Assembly (NCBI RefSeq): GCF_000253255.1
Contig: NC_015580.1
Location: 217,001-281,000, forward strand
Reading direction: 5' to 3'
Length of the DNA stretch: 64,000 nt
Origin: Novosphingobium sp. PP1Y
Lineage (GTDB): Bacteria; Pseudomonadota; Alphaproteobacteria; Sphingomonadales; Sphingomonadaceae
Positions 1 to 9,125 of the stretch are shown here, one piece after another. The translations under genes were made by a program, and so were the position numbers. Position 1 is the first letter of the stretch. Every line of letters starts with the position of its first letter. The notes under the pieces were generated by a model, which saw nothing but the letters and a program-made list of their open reading frames with translations, was not told the origin of the DNA and ran no database searches.

Positions 1-888
1 GGATACAAGCGTTTCTGGGTGGCCGAGCATCACGGGATGGACGGGATCGCCGGAGGCGCGACTTCGGTGGTGCTGGCCCACATCGGGCAGGCGACCTCGA
101 AGATCCGGATCGGTGCGGGCGGGATCATGCTGCCCAATCACACGCCTTTCGTGATCGCCGAACAGTTCGGTACGCTCGCCGCGCTGTTCCCGGGCCGTGT
201 CGACCTCGGTCTCGGCCGCGCACCGGGCGCGGACGGGCGCCTCGGCAATGCCCTGCGCAAGAACATCATGGCTGCAGCCGAGCAGTTCCCGCAGGACGTG
301 GTCGAACTGCGAGCGCGCTTTGCCGGACAGGCGGTGGGCGGCGTCCCTGCGCCGCAGGCGGACGGGGCCGATGTCGAGATGTGGATCCTGGGATCGAGCC
401 TGTTCGGTGCCCAGCTCGCCGCCATGCTCGGCCTGCCCTATGCCTTTGCATCGCACTTTGCGCCTGCGCAGCTAGACGATGCCGCGCGGGTCTATCGCGA
501 GCGGTTCCAGCCATCCGAAGTGCTCGACAAGCCGCATTTCATGGCGGCGATCAACGTGATCGCGGCCGACAGCGACGAGGAGGCCGCCTATCTCGCCTCG
601 TCGACGGAGCAGAGCTTCGTCGCCTTGCGCACCGGCAATCCCGGGCGCCTCAAGCCGCCTGTGCGAGATTACCGCGCCAACCTGCCGGGATCGGCGCTGG
701 CCATGCTCGAACAGGTCCGCTCAGTCAGTGCGATTGGCGCGCCGCAGAAAGTGCGCGAAGGCATCGAAGCCTTCATTGCGCGCACCGGGGCGGACGAACT
801 GATCGTGTCGGGCGCCACCTTCGATCCGCAGGCGCAATACCGCTCGCTGGCCTTGACCATGGAAGCGCTGGAACGGGTGCCGGGCTGA
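1..888 (+). CDS. LLM-class flavin-dependent monooxygenase, 5' end outside window
   Basis: The reading frame is open from base 1 and its first in-window residues (GYKRFWVAEHH) already belong to the luciferase-like monooxygenase fold, so the true start lies upstream; a GTG at 19 is internal. About 295 residues are visible, against roughly 330-340 for the family. The conserved stretches GAGGIMLPNHTP and DLGLGRAPG, typical of bacterial luciferase-like FMN/F420 oxidoreductases, follow the expected order. The family uses reduced flavin and oxygen to oxidise small organic substrates in the cytoplasm. The substrate cannot be read from sequence. It is followed at 134 bp by a ferredoxin reductase gene on the same strand, which may or may not be co-transcribed. 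Confidence 0.85.
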   Translation, partial: GYKRFWVAEHHGMDGIAGGATSVVLAHIGQATSKIRIGAGGIMLPNHTPFVIAEQFGTLAALFPGRVDLGLGRAPGADGRLGNALRKNIMAAAEQFPQDVVELRARFAGQAVGGVPAPQADGADVEMWILGSSLFGAQLAAMLGLPYAFASHFAPAQLDDAARVYRERFQPSEVLDKPHFMAAINVIAADSDEEAAYLASSTEQSFVALRTGNPGRLKPPVRDYRANLPGSALAMLEQVRSVSAIGAPQKVREGIEAFIARTGADELIVSGATFDPQAQYRSLALTMEALERVPG

Positions 889-1022
889 TCCGGGGCGGGC
901 AGGCCGCCATCCCCACGCGAGAAAGGATCTTTCGCCGAAGGGGGGAAATCGGCAAGGATCTAGGCATTGACCCCGGCTGCGAAATTGCGCAAGCGGACGG
1001 CGAGTCAGGGAACAGGAACACC

Positions 1023-2249
<1,227 letters not shown>

Positions 2250-2267
2250 GGACAGCCGCCTGCCTGT

Positions 2268-2283
2268 CCCCGCGATGGCGGGG
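2268..2283. repeat. GC-rich hairpin in a convergent gap
   Basis: CCCCGC and GCGGGG flank the loop GATG, with an extra CTG/CAG pair outside. It sits between the ends of the convergent ferredoxin reductase and queG genes. There is no T-run, so it may be a REP-like element or a weak two-way terminator. Similar hairpins occur in other convergent gaps of this window. Confidence 0.5.
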
Positions 2284-2297
2284 CAGGGGTCGGCTAT

Positions 2298-3398
2298 TCA
2301 AGGAACGCTCTGAAGTTTGCTCGCGGCCCATTGCGCCGCGTCGGCGACGGCAGGGTCCGGATCGTCCAGCAAGGGCCCGACCTGTTCCAGCAGGTCGGGC
2401 CTTTTGCTGTTTCCGGCCGCATAGAGGCAATTGCGGATGAAGCGGTTGCGGCCGATGCGCTTGATCGGGGAGCCTGAAAAGAGCTTGCGAAAGCCCGCAT
2501 CGTCGAGCGTGAGCAGGTCGGCCAGCGGCGGCGCGGCCAGTTCCCCGCGCGGCAGGAAAGTGCGGTGGACATGCGCGACTTGCGCGAACTTGTTCCATGG
2601 GCACACGGCCAGGCAATCGTCGCAGCCGTAGATCCGATTGCCCAGTGCCTCGCGGAACTCGAGCGGGATTTCGCCCTTGTGCTCGATCGTGAGGTAGCTG
2701 ATGCAGCGCCGCGCATCGAGGCGGTAGGGCGCGGGAAAGGCCTGTGTCGGGCAGGCGTCCTGGCAGGCGCTGCATGACCCGCAGCGATCCCGACCGGGCG
2801 TTGACGCTGCAAGGTCCAGCGTCGTGTAGATCTCGCCAAGGAACAGCCAGGAGCCGTGCTCGCGGCTGACCATGTTGGTGTGCTTGCCCTGCCAGCCCAG
2901 TCCGGCGGCGGCGCCCAGCGGCTTTTCCATGACCGGTGCGGTATCGGTGAAGACTTTCACGCCGACCGAGCCGTCCGCGCCGCCAAGCCCCCGCTTCTCA
3001 CCCTCGAGGACGATCCAGCGCGCGAGGTGCTTGAGCGCCTTCTTCACCGTATCGTGGTAATCGGCCCCTTGCGCATAGACCGATATGCGCGCAATTTCAG
3101 GACGATCCGCATGAGCCAGCGGGTCGGCGGCGGGAGCATAGCTCATACCCAAGGCAATCACGCTGCGCGCTTCCGGCCAAAGCCCTTGTGGCGAACGCCG
3201 ATGGTGGGCGCGTTCCTTCATCCACGCCATCGAACCGTGCATGCCATCGTCCAGCCACGTCTCAAGCCGCTGCGCGCGCACCGGGTCTTCGCTTGCCGAA
3301 GCGATGCCGAAAGCGCAGAACCCGAGCGAACGGGCCTGCGCCTGCAGGTCCTCGATGAATGTGTCCGGCGCGACATCGACCAATGCGGAGTTAACCAA
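2298..3398 (-). CDS. queG: Epoxyqueuosine reductase QueG
   Basis: QueG carries out the last step of queuosine synthesis, reducing epoxyqueuosine to queuosine in the wobble position of tRNAs for Asp, Asn, His and Tyr, using cobalamin and two [4Fe-4S] clusters. The 366-residue product has the family length. It shows the ferredoxin-like cluster motifs CxxCxxCxxxC at residues 206-216 and CxxCxxxCP at 259-267, and the TDTAP motif near 151 that holds the proposed catalytic Asp. It converges on the ferredoxin reductase gene and is divergent from the ABC exporter genes. A second queuosine-related gene, a yhhQ-type transporter, lies about 39 kb away in this window. Confidence 0.95.
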   Translation of the reverse strand: MVNSALVDVAPDTFIEDLQAQARSLGFCAFGIASASEDPVRAQRLETWLDDGMHGSMAWMKERAHHRRSPQGLWPEARSVIALGMSYAPAADPLAHADRPEIARISVYAQGADYHDTVKKALKHLARWIVLEGEKRGLGGADGSVGVKVFTDTAPVMEKPLGAAAGLGWQGKHTNMVSREHGSWLFLGEIYTTLDLAASTPGRDRCGSCSACQDACPTQAFPAPYRLDARRCISYLTIEHKGEIPLEFREALGNRIYGCDDCLAVCPWNKFAQVAHVHRTFLPRGELAAPPLADLLTLDDAGFRKLFSGSPIKRIGRNRFIRNCLYAAGNSKRPDLLEQVGPLLDDPDPAVADAAQWAASKLQSVP

Positions 3399-3458
3399 GC
3401 TTGCGGATGTTCCCGTTTATGGCTCTCCCTCGTCGGCGGTTACCGCAGGAGAGCGTCC

Positions 3459-4469
3459 ATGAATGTCGCACTAGGAGATTGGCGAGTGGCGGGCAATGAC
3501 CAGGCTGCCTGTGCCGATGGGCCTGACTTCGGGCCGCTCGCCATCGAGGCGCGGGGACTGGTCAAGCGTTTCGACGGGGTAACGGCGGTCGACGGCGTCG
3601 ATCTCACCGTGCCGCGCGGCGCGGTCTACGGCATTCTCGGCCCCAACGGCGCAGGCAAGACGACGACCCTGCGCATGCTGCTGGGCATCATCGACCCCGA
3701 CCGGGGCTATCGCCGCATCCTGGGTGCGGATCGACCGCATGACGTTGCCCATGCCATCGGCTACCTGCCCGAAGAACGCGGTCTCTACCCCGCGATGAAG
3801 GCGGTGGATGCGATCGCCTTCGTCGGCGCCCTGCGCGGCTTGCCGCTGAAGGAAGGCCGCCGGCGCGGGCGCGAACTGCTCGAACAGCATGGTCTGGGCT
3901 ATGCCGCCGACCGGCAGATCCGGCAGCTTTCCAAGGGCATGGCGCAGCAGGTGCAGATCCTCGGGACGCTCGTCCACAAGCCGCGCCTGGTGATCTTCGA
4001 TGAACCGTTCTCGGGGCTCGATGCGCTCAATCAGGGCAAGCTCGAACGCATGATGCACGGCCTTGCGCAGGACGGGACGACGGTCATCTTCTCCACCCAT
4101 GTCATCGCCCATGCCGAGCGGCTGTGCGACGAAGTGGCAATCATCGCCGGGGGCAAGGTGCCTTTTGCCGGACCGGTTGACGTCGCGCGCGACCGGATTC
4201 CCGCGCAGGTCCGGCTGGAGACCCGTGCGCAGGACGGTCCGTGGCGCGCCGCGCTGCCTGCCGATGCGCGCCATGAAGGCAGCTTCTGGTTCTTCTCGCT
4301 GCCCGATACCGGGATAGAGCCGCTGCTGCGCGCTCTGATCGAAGGCGAAGCCGGCATCCTCTCGCTCTCGATCGAGCGGGCGGGGCTTCACGACGCCTTC
4401 GTCGCGATTGCCGGCGAGGCTGCGGCCCGGGCGCTGGAACAGGAAAAGCCCGAGGAATTGCGCCGATGA
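3459..4469 (+). CDS. ABC-2 type transporter ATP-binding protein (NatA-like)
   Basis: This 336-residue ATPase has Walker A GPNGAGKTT (residues 61-69), the signature LSKGMAQQ (157-164) and Walker B LVIFDEP (177-183) followed by SGLD. The LSKGMxQ signature and C-terminal extension resemble NatA-like subunits of exporters. The ATG at 3459 is preceded by AGGAGAG at a good distance; the longer open frame upstream overlaps queG antisense and is not used. Its stop overlaps the permease start by 4 bases (ATGA), showing translational coupling. The substrate is unknown; Na+/drug or lipid-linked export are possibilities from family knowledge only. Confidence 0.93.
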   Translation: MNVALGDWRVAGNDQAACADGPDFGPLAIEARGLVKRFDGVTAVDGVDLTVPRGAVYGILGPNGAGKTTTLRMLLGIIDPDRGYRRILGADRPHDVAHAIGYLPEERGLYPAMKAVDAIAFVGALRGLPLKEGRRRGRELLEQHGLGYAADRQIRQLSKGMAQQVQILGTLVHKPRLVIFDEPFSGLDALNQGKLERMMHGLAQDGTTVIFSTHVIAHAERLCDEVAIIAGGKVPFAGPVDVARDRIPAQVRLETRAQDGPWRAALPADARHEGSFWFFSLPDTGIEPLLRALIEGEAGILSLSIERAGLHDAFVAIAGEAAARALEQEKPEELRR

Positions 4470-5722
4470 CCCGTCCCCGCGGCAGACTGTCGATCACCCG
4501 CGCTGCATGGGTCGTTGCCCGGCGTGACTTCGTGGCGATCCTGATGAGCCGGACCTTCTTCTTCTTTCTGCTCGGCCCGCTGTTCCCGCTCATCGTCGGT
4601 GGACTGGCCGGCAGCGTCGGCCAGCGTGTGCAGCAGACGGCGGACAATCCTCATGTCGCCATTGTCATGCAGGGCGACGATGCAGAGGCGATGCGGGCGG
4701 CAAGGGACCGACTGGCGACCAATATCGGCAATCTCCTGCCCGATTTCGTGATCCTGCGACGACTGGAGCCGGGAGAACGGTTCGATCCGCGCACCATCGT
4801 CGACGGTGGCAGGGCCAATATCGCGGCGGTGCTCTCGGGCACGCCGCAGGCGCCGGTCCTCACCGGCCCGGAAGACCAGATCGAACGCTGGCGGGGACAG
4901 GTGGCGCTCATCGCCTCCGAAGCGCTTGCGCCGCGCGAACGGGCCTTGCCCGAAGTGCGGCTGGACCGGACTGTGACCAGCAACGCCAATGAACGCAAGG
5001 GCCAGCTCAGGACTGCCCAGTCCGCGCAGATGCTGCTGTTCCTGCTCACGATGATGCTGGCGGGCATGGTCCTGTCCAACCTCGTCGAGGAAAAGGGCAA
5101 CAAGATCATCGAGGTGCTGGCCGCGGCGATTCCGATGGAATCGGTCTTCTTCGGCAAGCTCTTCGCCATGCTCGGGGTGTCCTTCGTCGGCATCTCCGTC
5201 TGGGGTGCAGTCGGGGCGGCGCTTTATGTGGCGGCCGGAACGGCCGTCCCGCAGTTGCCGGATCCGGCGGTAGGCTGGCCGATGCTCATGGCTTTGGGCA
5301 TCGTCTATTTCGCCATGGCCTACCTGCTTCTCGGCTCGGTCTTCCTGGCGATCGGCTCGATGGCAACGACCGTGCGCGAGGTCCAGACCCTGTCGATGCC
5401 GGTCACGATGCTGCAGCTTCTCGTCTTCTTCTTCGCCAGCTTCGCGATGACCCAGCCGGGCTCCTTCATGGAAGTGGCAGCGGTGTTCTTTCCGTTCAGC
5501 TCGCCTTTCGCGATGCTGGCGCGCGCCGCGCAGGACCCGGCGCTGTCCCCGCACCTGTTCGCGGTGATCTGGCAGATGATCTGGGTAGGCCTGCTGGTGC
5601 GTTTCGGCTCGGCACTGTTCAGGCGCCGGGTGATGAAATCCGGGCCGGGGCGCTCGGACCGGCGCGGCGGCTTCAGGGGGCTCCTGCGCCGCGCTTCGGC
5701 GAACGCGTCGGAAGCGGTCTGA
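4466..5722 (+). CDS. ABC-2 family transporter permease (NatB-like)
   Basis: The 418-residue membrane protein has one N-terminal membrane segment (about residues 24-45), a long polar extracytoplasmic region to about residue 185, then five or so hydrophobic segments. This is the NatB/ABC2_membrane_3 layout. The conserved VLSNLVEEKGNKIIEVL segment precedes the transmembrane bundle and is typical of this family. It overlaps the ATPase gene by 4 bases, so the two almost certainly form one exporter in the inner membrane. The C-terminus is Arg-rich and low complexity. Nothing in the sequence identifies the cargo. Confidence 0.92.
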   Translation: MTRPRGRLSITRAAWVVARRDFVAILMSRTFFFFLLGPLFPLIVGGLAGSVGQRVQQTADNPHVAIVMQGDDAEAMRAARDRLATNIGNLLPDFVILRRLEPGERFDPRTIVDGGRANIAAVLSGTPQAPVLTGPEDQIERWRGQVALIASEALAPRERALPEVRLDRTVTSNANERKGQLRTAQSAQMLLFLLTMMLAGMVLSNLVEEKGNKIIEVLAAAIPMESVFFGKLFAMLGVSFVGISVWGAVGAALYVAAGTAVPQLPDPAVGWPMLMALGIVYFAMAYLLLGSVFLAIGSMATTVREVQTLSMPVTMLQLLVFFFASFAMTQPGSFMEVAAVFFPFSSPFAMLARAAQDPALSPHLFAVIWQMIWVGLLVRFGSALFRRRVMKSGPGRSDRRGGFRGLLRRASANASEAV

Positions 5723-5830
5723 GGACCCTTCATTAAGGCTGCGTATTGAATTCGCGAGGTATGTCCCGATCTCGAGGCCGTCTGCGCCGACCCGCAGCTG
5801 CCCTGCCGTGCCTGCAACAGGAGAAACCGG

Positions 5831-6322
5831 ATGCCGCTCGCTACTTCTCGCCGCCGACTGCTTGCCTGGCTGGGAATGGGCGCGGCCCTGCCGGTGCTGA
5901 CCGCTTGCGGCAGCGGCGATGCCGAAGCGAAGGCCTATCCGGTCAGTTACAGCGAGGCGGAATGGCGCAAGCGCCTGACGCGCGAACAGTTCCACATCCT
6001 GCGCGAGGCGGGCACCGAGCGGCCCTATTCCTCACCGCTCAACGATGAACATCGCAAGGGCACGTTCGTCTGCGCGGCGGACGGCAACCCCTTGTTCTCT
6101 TCGGCCACGAAATTCGACAGCGGTACCGGCTGGCCCAGCTTCTGGAAGCCATTGGCCGGCGCCGTCGGCACCTCGACCGACTACAAGCTCGGCTATCCGC
6201 GCACCGAAGTGCATTGCGCCAAGTGCGGTGGGCACCTCGGTCATGTCTTCGACGACGGACCCAAGCCCACCGGCAAGCGCTTTTGCATGAACGGCGCGGC
6301 GATGAAGTTCCGCCCCGCCTGA
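5831..6322 (+). CDS. msrB: Peptide-methionine (R)-S-oxide reductase MsrB, exported lipoprotein form
   Basis: MsrB reduces methionine-R-sulfoxide in damaged proteins. The 163-residue product starts with a Tat/lipoprotein-like leader (SRRR then a hydrophobic stretch) and a lipobox LTAC with Cys26, so it probably acts on periplasmic proteins. The MsrB core follows: KFDSGTGWPSF (94-104), CAKCGGHLGHVFDDGP (129-144) and the catalytic Cys152 in RFCMN. One of the four zinc ligands is changed: the first pair reads CAAD (Cys81, Asp84), not CxxC, while Cys129/Cys132 are kept. The ATG follows CAGGAGAAACCGG, a good ribosome binding site. It ends only 21 bp from a convergent PilZ gene. Confidence 0.93.
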   Translation: MPLATSRRRLLAWLGMGAALPVLTACGSGDAEAKAYPVSYSEAEWRKRLTREQFHILREAGTERPYSSPLNDEHRKGTFVCAADGNPLFSSATKFDSGTGWPSFWKPLAGAVGTSTDYKLGYPRTEVHCAKCGGHLGHVFDDGPKPTGKRFCMNGAAMKFRPA

Positions 6323-6343
6323 TTCCCTGTCAGGCCGATCCGC

Positions 6344-6973
6344 TCAGGCCGCCGCAGGTCCCTGAAGCTGCATGCGATAGACGCGCTGGGCCAGTTCTTC
6401 CATGCTCATGAGCTGGCGGAAGACCAGGCCATAGGCGGGATGTTTGCGCCAGCACACGGTGGCTTCGAACTCGGGAAGGTGGTCTCCGCTGATCCGGATC
6501 GTCTGGCCGATCGCCAGATGCTGCGGGGTTTCGATGCGCGCGCCTTGGCGCGACAGGTCGCATAACGTTGCCGGGGCAGTCGTCCCGGCGAAGGCGAGGG
6601 TCACATCGTGGTTGACCCTGATCCGGACCGGACGCTTGGGGAAGGGGCCTGCTTCAGCGATGAAACGCATGATGTCGACCGAATCGAGGAAGCGGACGCC
6701 GGCTTCGCCGTCCCTTTCCCAGACTTTCTCGATACCGAAGCGTTCGCCTGTCGCGATTTCGAGCGCCAGCGGCTCGTCGCTGATGACCGGATGGAAGATC
6801 TTCAGTTTCGCGCCGCTTTCGGAAACGTCCCTGACGATGCAGAGAAATTCCCCGCTGGGGCCGACGAGCTTGGCGCTGCGCAGCATGAGCGCAAAGCGCG
6901 GCTGAACGCGCTTTTCGTTGTAGTCGTCGATTTGACCTGCCTCGGGCTCGGACAGAATTCCCGGGTATTTCAT
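6344..6973 (-). CDS. Tandem PilZ domain protein
   Basis: The product (209 residues from the ATG at 6973) contains two PilZ-like units. The first has RVQPR followed by DVSESGAKL, matching the RxxxR...DxSxxG c-di-GMP-binding pattern; the second has RPVRIR and DLSRQGARI. PilZ domains sense cyclic di-GMP and control motility, adhesion or polysaccharide secretion. A start at 6991 (MGGTLAMKY) is also possible; 6973 was chosen because a G-rich stretch lies about 9 bases upstream. The open frame continues further upstream through the tRNA-Leu gene and cannot be coding there. A second PilZ gene and a GGDEF gene lie near 25 kb. Confidence 0.85.
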   Translation of the reverse strand: MKYPGILSEPEAGQIDDYNEKRVQPRFALMLRSAKLVGPSGEFLCIVRDVSESGAKLKIFHPVISDEPLALEIATGERFGIEKVWERDGEAGVRFLDSVDIMRFIAEAGPFPKRPVRIRVNHDVTLAFAGTTAPATLCDLSRQGARIETPQHLAIGQTIRISGDHLPEFEATVCWRKHPAYGLVFRQLMSMEELAQRVYRMQLQGPAAA

Positions 6974-7123
6974 TGCGAGCGTACCCCCCATGGTACTCGC
7001 GCTCTGGCGACACCTGTTGCTACGATCTGCATTGCCGAAGTCAATTGCAGTCCGGTTGTATCGCCTTCGCATGGTTTCAATCCGGTAAATGCCGGTATGA
7101 GCGCAGTTACGTAGGCGATCTTG

Positions 7124-7208
7124 TGGTGCGGACGGCGGGACTCGAACCCGCACTGGGATACCCAAGCGGATTTTAAGTCCGCAGCGTCTACCATTCCGCC
7201 ACGTCCGC
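7124..7208 (-). tRNA. tRNA-Leu (anticodon UAA)
   Basis: Read on the minus strand, the acceptor arms GCGGACG and CGTCCGC pair and are followed by A plus an encoded CCA. The anticodon stem GCGGA/TCCGC encloses the loop CTTAAAA, giving anticodon UAA. A long variable arm and the T-loop GGTTCGAGTCC are present, as expected for a class II leucine tRNA of 85 bases. Confidence 0.97.
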
Positions 7209-7432
7209 ACGTCGCAGGATCATGGGTCCTAGCTGGCTGCGCTGCGCTGCGCAATCCGCCTGCAGCAGTTGCCCGGGATTTGTCGGCGCAGCCGCAAAGC
7301 GCGGTCTCGCGAGCTTTCGGTGACGTAAGGTTAATTGCAACATAACGCCTAAACTTAAAGAAATATCAACGTGCTATGTTCACCTCTCGGTAGGCCCCCC
7401 GCCCTCTCGTCGTAACGAAAGGATGGAATTGC

Positions 7433-8494
7433 ATGACTGGACTGATCACGCGCCGTGGACTGATCGGAACCGCCGCCGCCGGTATCGTTCTGAGGCCTTC
7501 CCTGCTGCAGGCACAGACCTCGGGCCTCACCATCATTGACGGCCGCACGTTCCGGGGCACGCGTTCGCCCGGCGGTTCGGGCACTGATGGCGGCACGGCG
7601 ATAAAGGCGGAAAGCAACACGCTGATTCGCAACTGCTACTTTCTCGACCTTGGCAATGGCGCGATTCGCCTGTTCCACACGACGACGCAGAACGTCACGG
7701 TGGAGGATTGCCAGGTCGCCAACATGTACCGCTTCATCGAGAACTGGTCGTGGAACCATCCCGATGTGCCTGCCCCGGTCAGCGACTTTACCGTCCGGCG
7801 GGTGAATGCCGCCCGGCTGGCCCGCAACTTCATGCGAATCCGCTACGGTTCGACGCGCGGGCTGATCGAGGACGTCGTCGCGCGTGGCAATGGCGAATGC
7901 GCGAACTACTGCGTCGGCTTCGCGCTCGACGATGAAGCGCACGACATCGTCTATCGCCGCGTCGAGGCGCACGATTTCTGCGAAACCCAGCGCCCTTCGG
8001 ACAAGTACTGGAATGGCGACGGATTCTCGGACGAGCGCGGAAACAGCAAGATCCGCTATTATTCCTGCGTGGCGACCGGGTCGAGCGATGGCGGCTTCGA
8101 TACCAAGTCGCAGGAGGTCTACATGGAAGGCTGCTTCGCCAGCGGGAACAAGCTCAACTACCGGCTCTGGAACAGCGGCACGCTCAAGAACTGCCGCAGC
8201 GAGAATCCGGTGAAGCGCGGCGGCACCGGCTGGATCGGGCACTTCTCGTTCGTGGGAGGAAGCGGCCCGAACTACGTGCTCGACAGTCCGGTGGTTCGTG
8301 CAGGAGCGACCAACAAGGCGCCTGTCCTCTACTTCCAGTCGAGCGTGCCGGCGACTGTGACCATCTACAATGCCGATATCGATGCGCCGGGCGCGGCATT
8401 GATCCAGGTGGACAAGGGGCGTCCTGCGCCCACCATCAAGTGGGTTCCCGAACGCAGCCAGCAGAAAATCCGCGTCGCGCGCGATTATGCGTGA
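7433..8494 (+). CDS. Tat-exported right-handed beta-helix protein
   Basis: The 353-residue product begins with a Tat-like leader (TRRGLIGTAAAG, then a hydrophobic stretch and LLQAQ), so it is probably exported folded. The mature part has many short repeats of the kind seen in pectate-lyase-like beta-helix proteins, with regularly placed Asn, Gly and small hydrophobic residues such as NTLIRNCYFLD and NVTVEDCQVAN. Many members bind or cleave polysaccharides, but no catalytic residues can be assigned here. AAAGGA lies 9 bases before the ATG. It stands alone between tRNA-Leu (divergent) and ihfB (convergent). Confidence 0.8.
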   Translation: MTGLITRRGLIGTAAAGIVLRPSLLQAQTSGLTIIDGRTFRGTRSPGGSGTDGGTAIKAESNTLIRNCYFLDLGNGAIRLFHTTTQNVTVEDCQVANMYRFIENWSWNHPDVPAPVSDFTVRRVNAARLARNFMRIRYGSTRGLIEDVVARGNGECANYCVGFALDDEAHDIVYRRVEAHDFCETQRPSDKYWNGDGFSDERGNSKIRYYSCVATGSSDGGFDTKSQEVYMEGCFASGNKLNYRLWNSGTLKNCRSENPVKRGGTGWIGHFSFVGGSGPNYVLDSPVVRAGATNKAPVLYFQSSVPATVTIYNADIDAPGAALIQVDKGRPAPTIKWVPERSQQKIRVARDYA

Positions 8495-8526
8495 GCGCGG
8501 GATTCGGCAAGGGAACAAGGGGTTAG

Positions 8527-8569
8527 CTTCGACGGGCTCGGCCTGCGGGGGATGACAGGTCCGTCGAAG
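8527..8569. repeat. Dispersed inverted repeat with CTTCGAC core
   Basis: CTTCGACGG (8527-8535) and CCGTCGAAG (8561-8569) form a perfect 9-bp inverted repeat between convergent genes. The CTTCGAC(A/G)GGCTCGG core recurs, in either orientation, near 13,635 and 21,567, as in the intergenic repeats common in sphingomonad genomes. Confidence 0.55.
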
Positions 8570-8585
8570 TGCGCCCGTGCGCGCC

Positions 8586-8867
8586 TTAGCTGACGTTCAG
8601 CTTGGCGCGCATTTCCTTGCCGGGCTTGAAATACGGCACCTTCTTCTCGGGAACTTCCACGGTTTCGCCGGTGCGCGGGTTGCGGCCCTTGCGGCTGTCG
8701 CGGTGGCGAGTGGAAAATGCGCCGAAGCCGCGCAGTTCGACGCGGCCGCCATCGGCAAGGCGCTGCGCGATCTCGTCGAAGAAGGTATCGAGCGCGCGCT
8801 CGACGTCTTCGGTTCGCAATTCCGGATTGTCCTTGGCCAGGGCCTGCAGCAGTTCCGACCTGATCAT
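8586..8867 (-). CDS. ihfB: Integration host factor subunit beta
   Basis: IHF bends DNA and helps transcription, replication and site-specific recombination as a heterodimer with IhfA. The 93-residue protein has the full family length, with RVELRGFGAFSTRHR (42-56) in the core and GRNPRTGE (61-68) forming the DNA-binding arm, followed by VPYFKPGKEMR. It is closer to IhfB than to HU because of the ELRGFG and FKPGKE motifs. It is transcribed alone; a 258-bp gap separates it from the divergent peptide transporter gene and should hold both promoters. Confidence 0.93.
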   Translation of the reverse strand: MIRSELLQALAKDNPELRTEDVERALDTFFDEIAQRLADGGRVELRGFGAFSTRHRDSRKGRNPRTGETVEVPEKKVPYFKPGKEMRAKLNVS

Positions 8868-9125
8868 TTCAACGTCCCCCCAAAAAAATCTTCATGGCTT
8901 GGGCGAATCACAAAATTTCGTGAACTTTGCCGATTGCGAAAAGAGAAAATGCCATTCCACGGCTTTATGCGCAATGGCTTAGCAGTAATCCCTTAGAATG
9001 CACCCTAAAGCACAGGGCGGCGCGGGCCCTGTCGCGGGTGCCCCCCATTTACACCCTCGTTTTGTCCGCTACCTTGCCCCGCTTCATACCTTCTCTGCCG
9101 TCAAGGAAAGGCCACAAGAGGTCGC

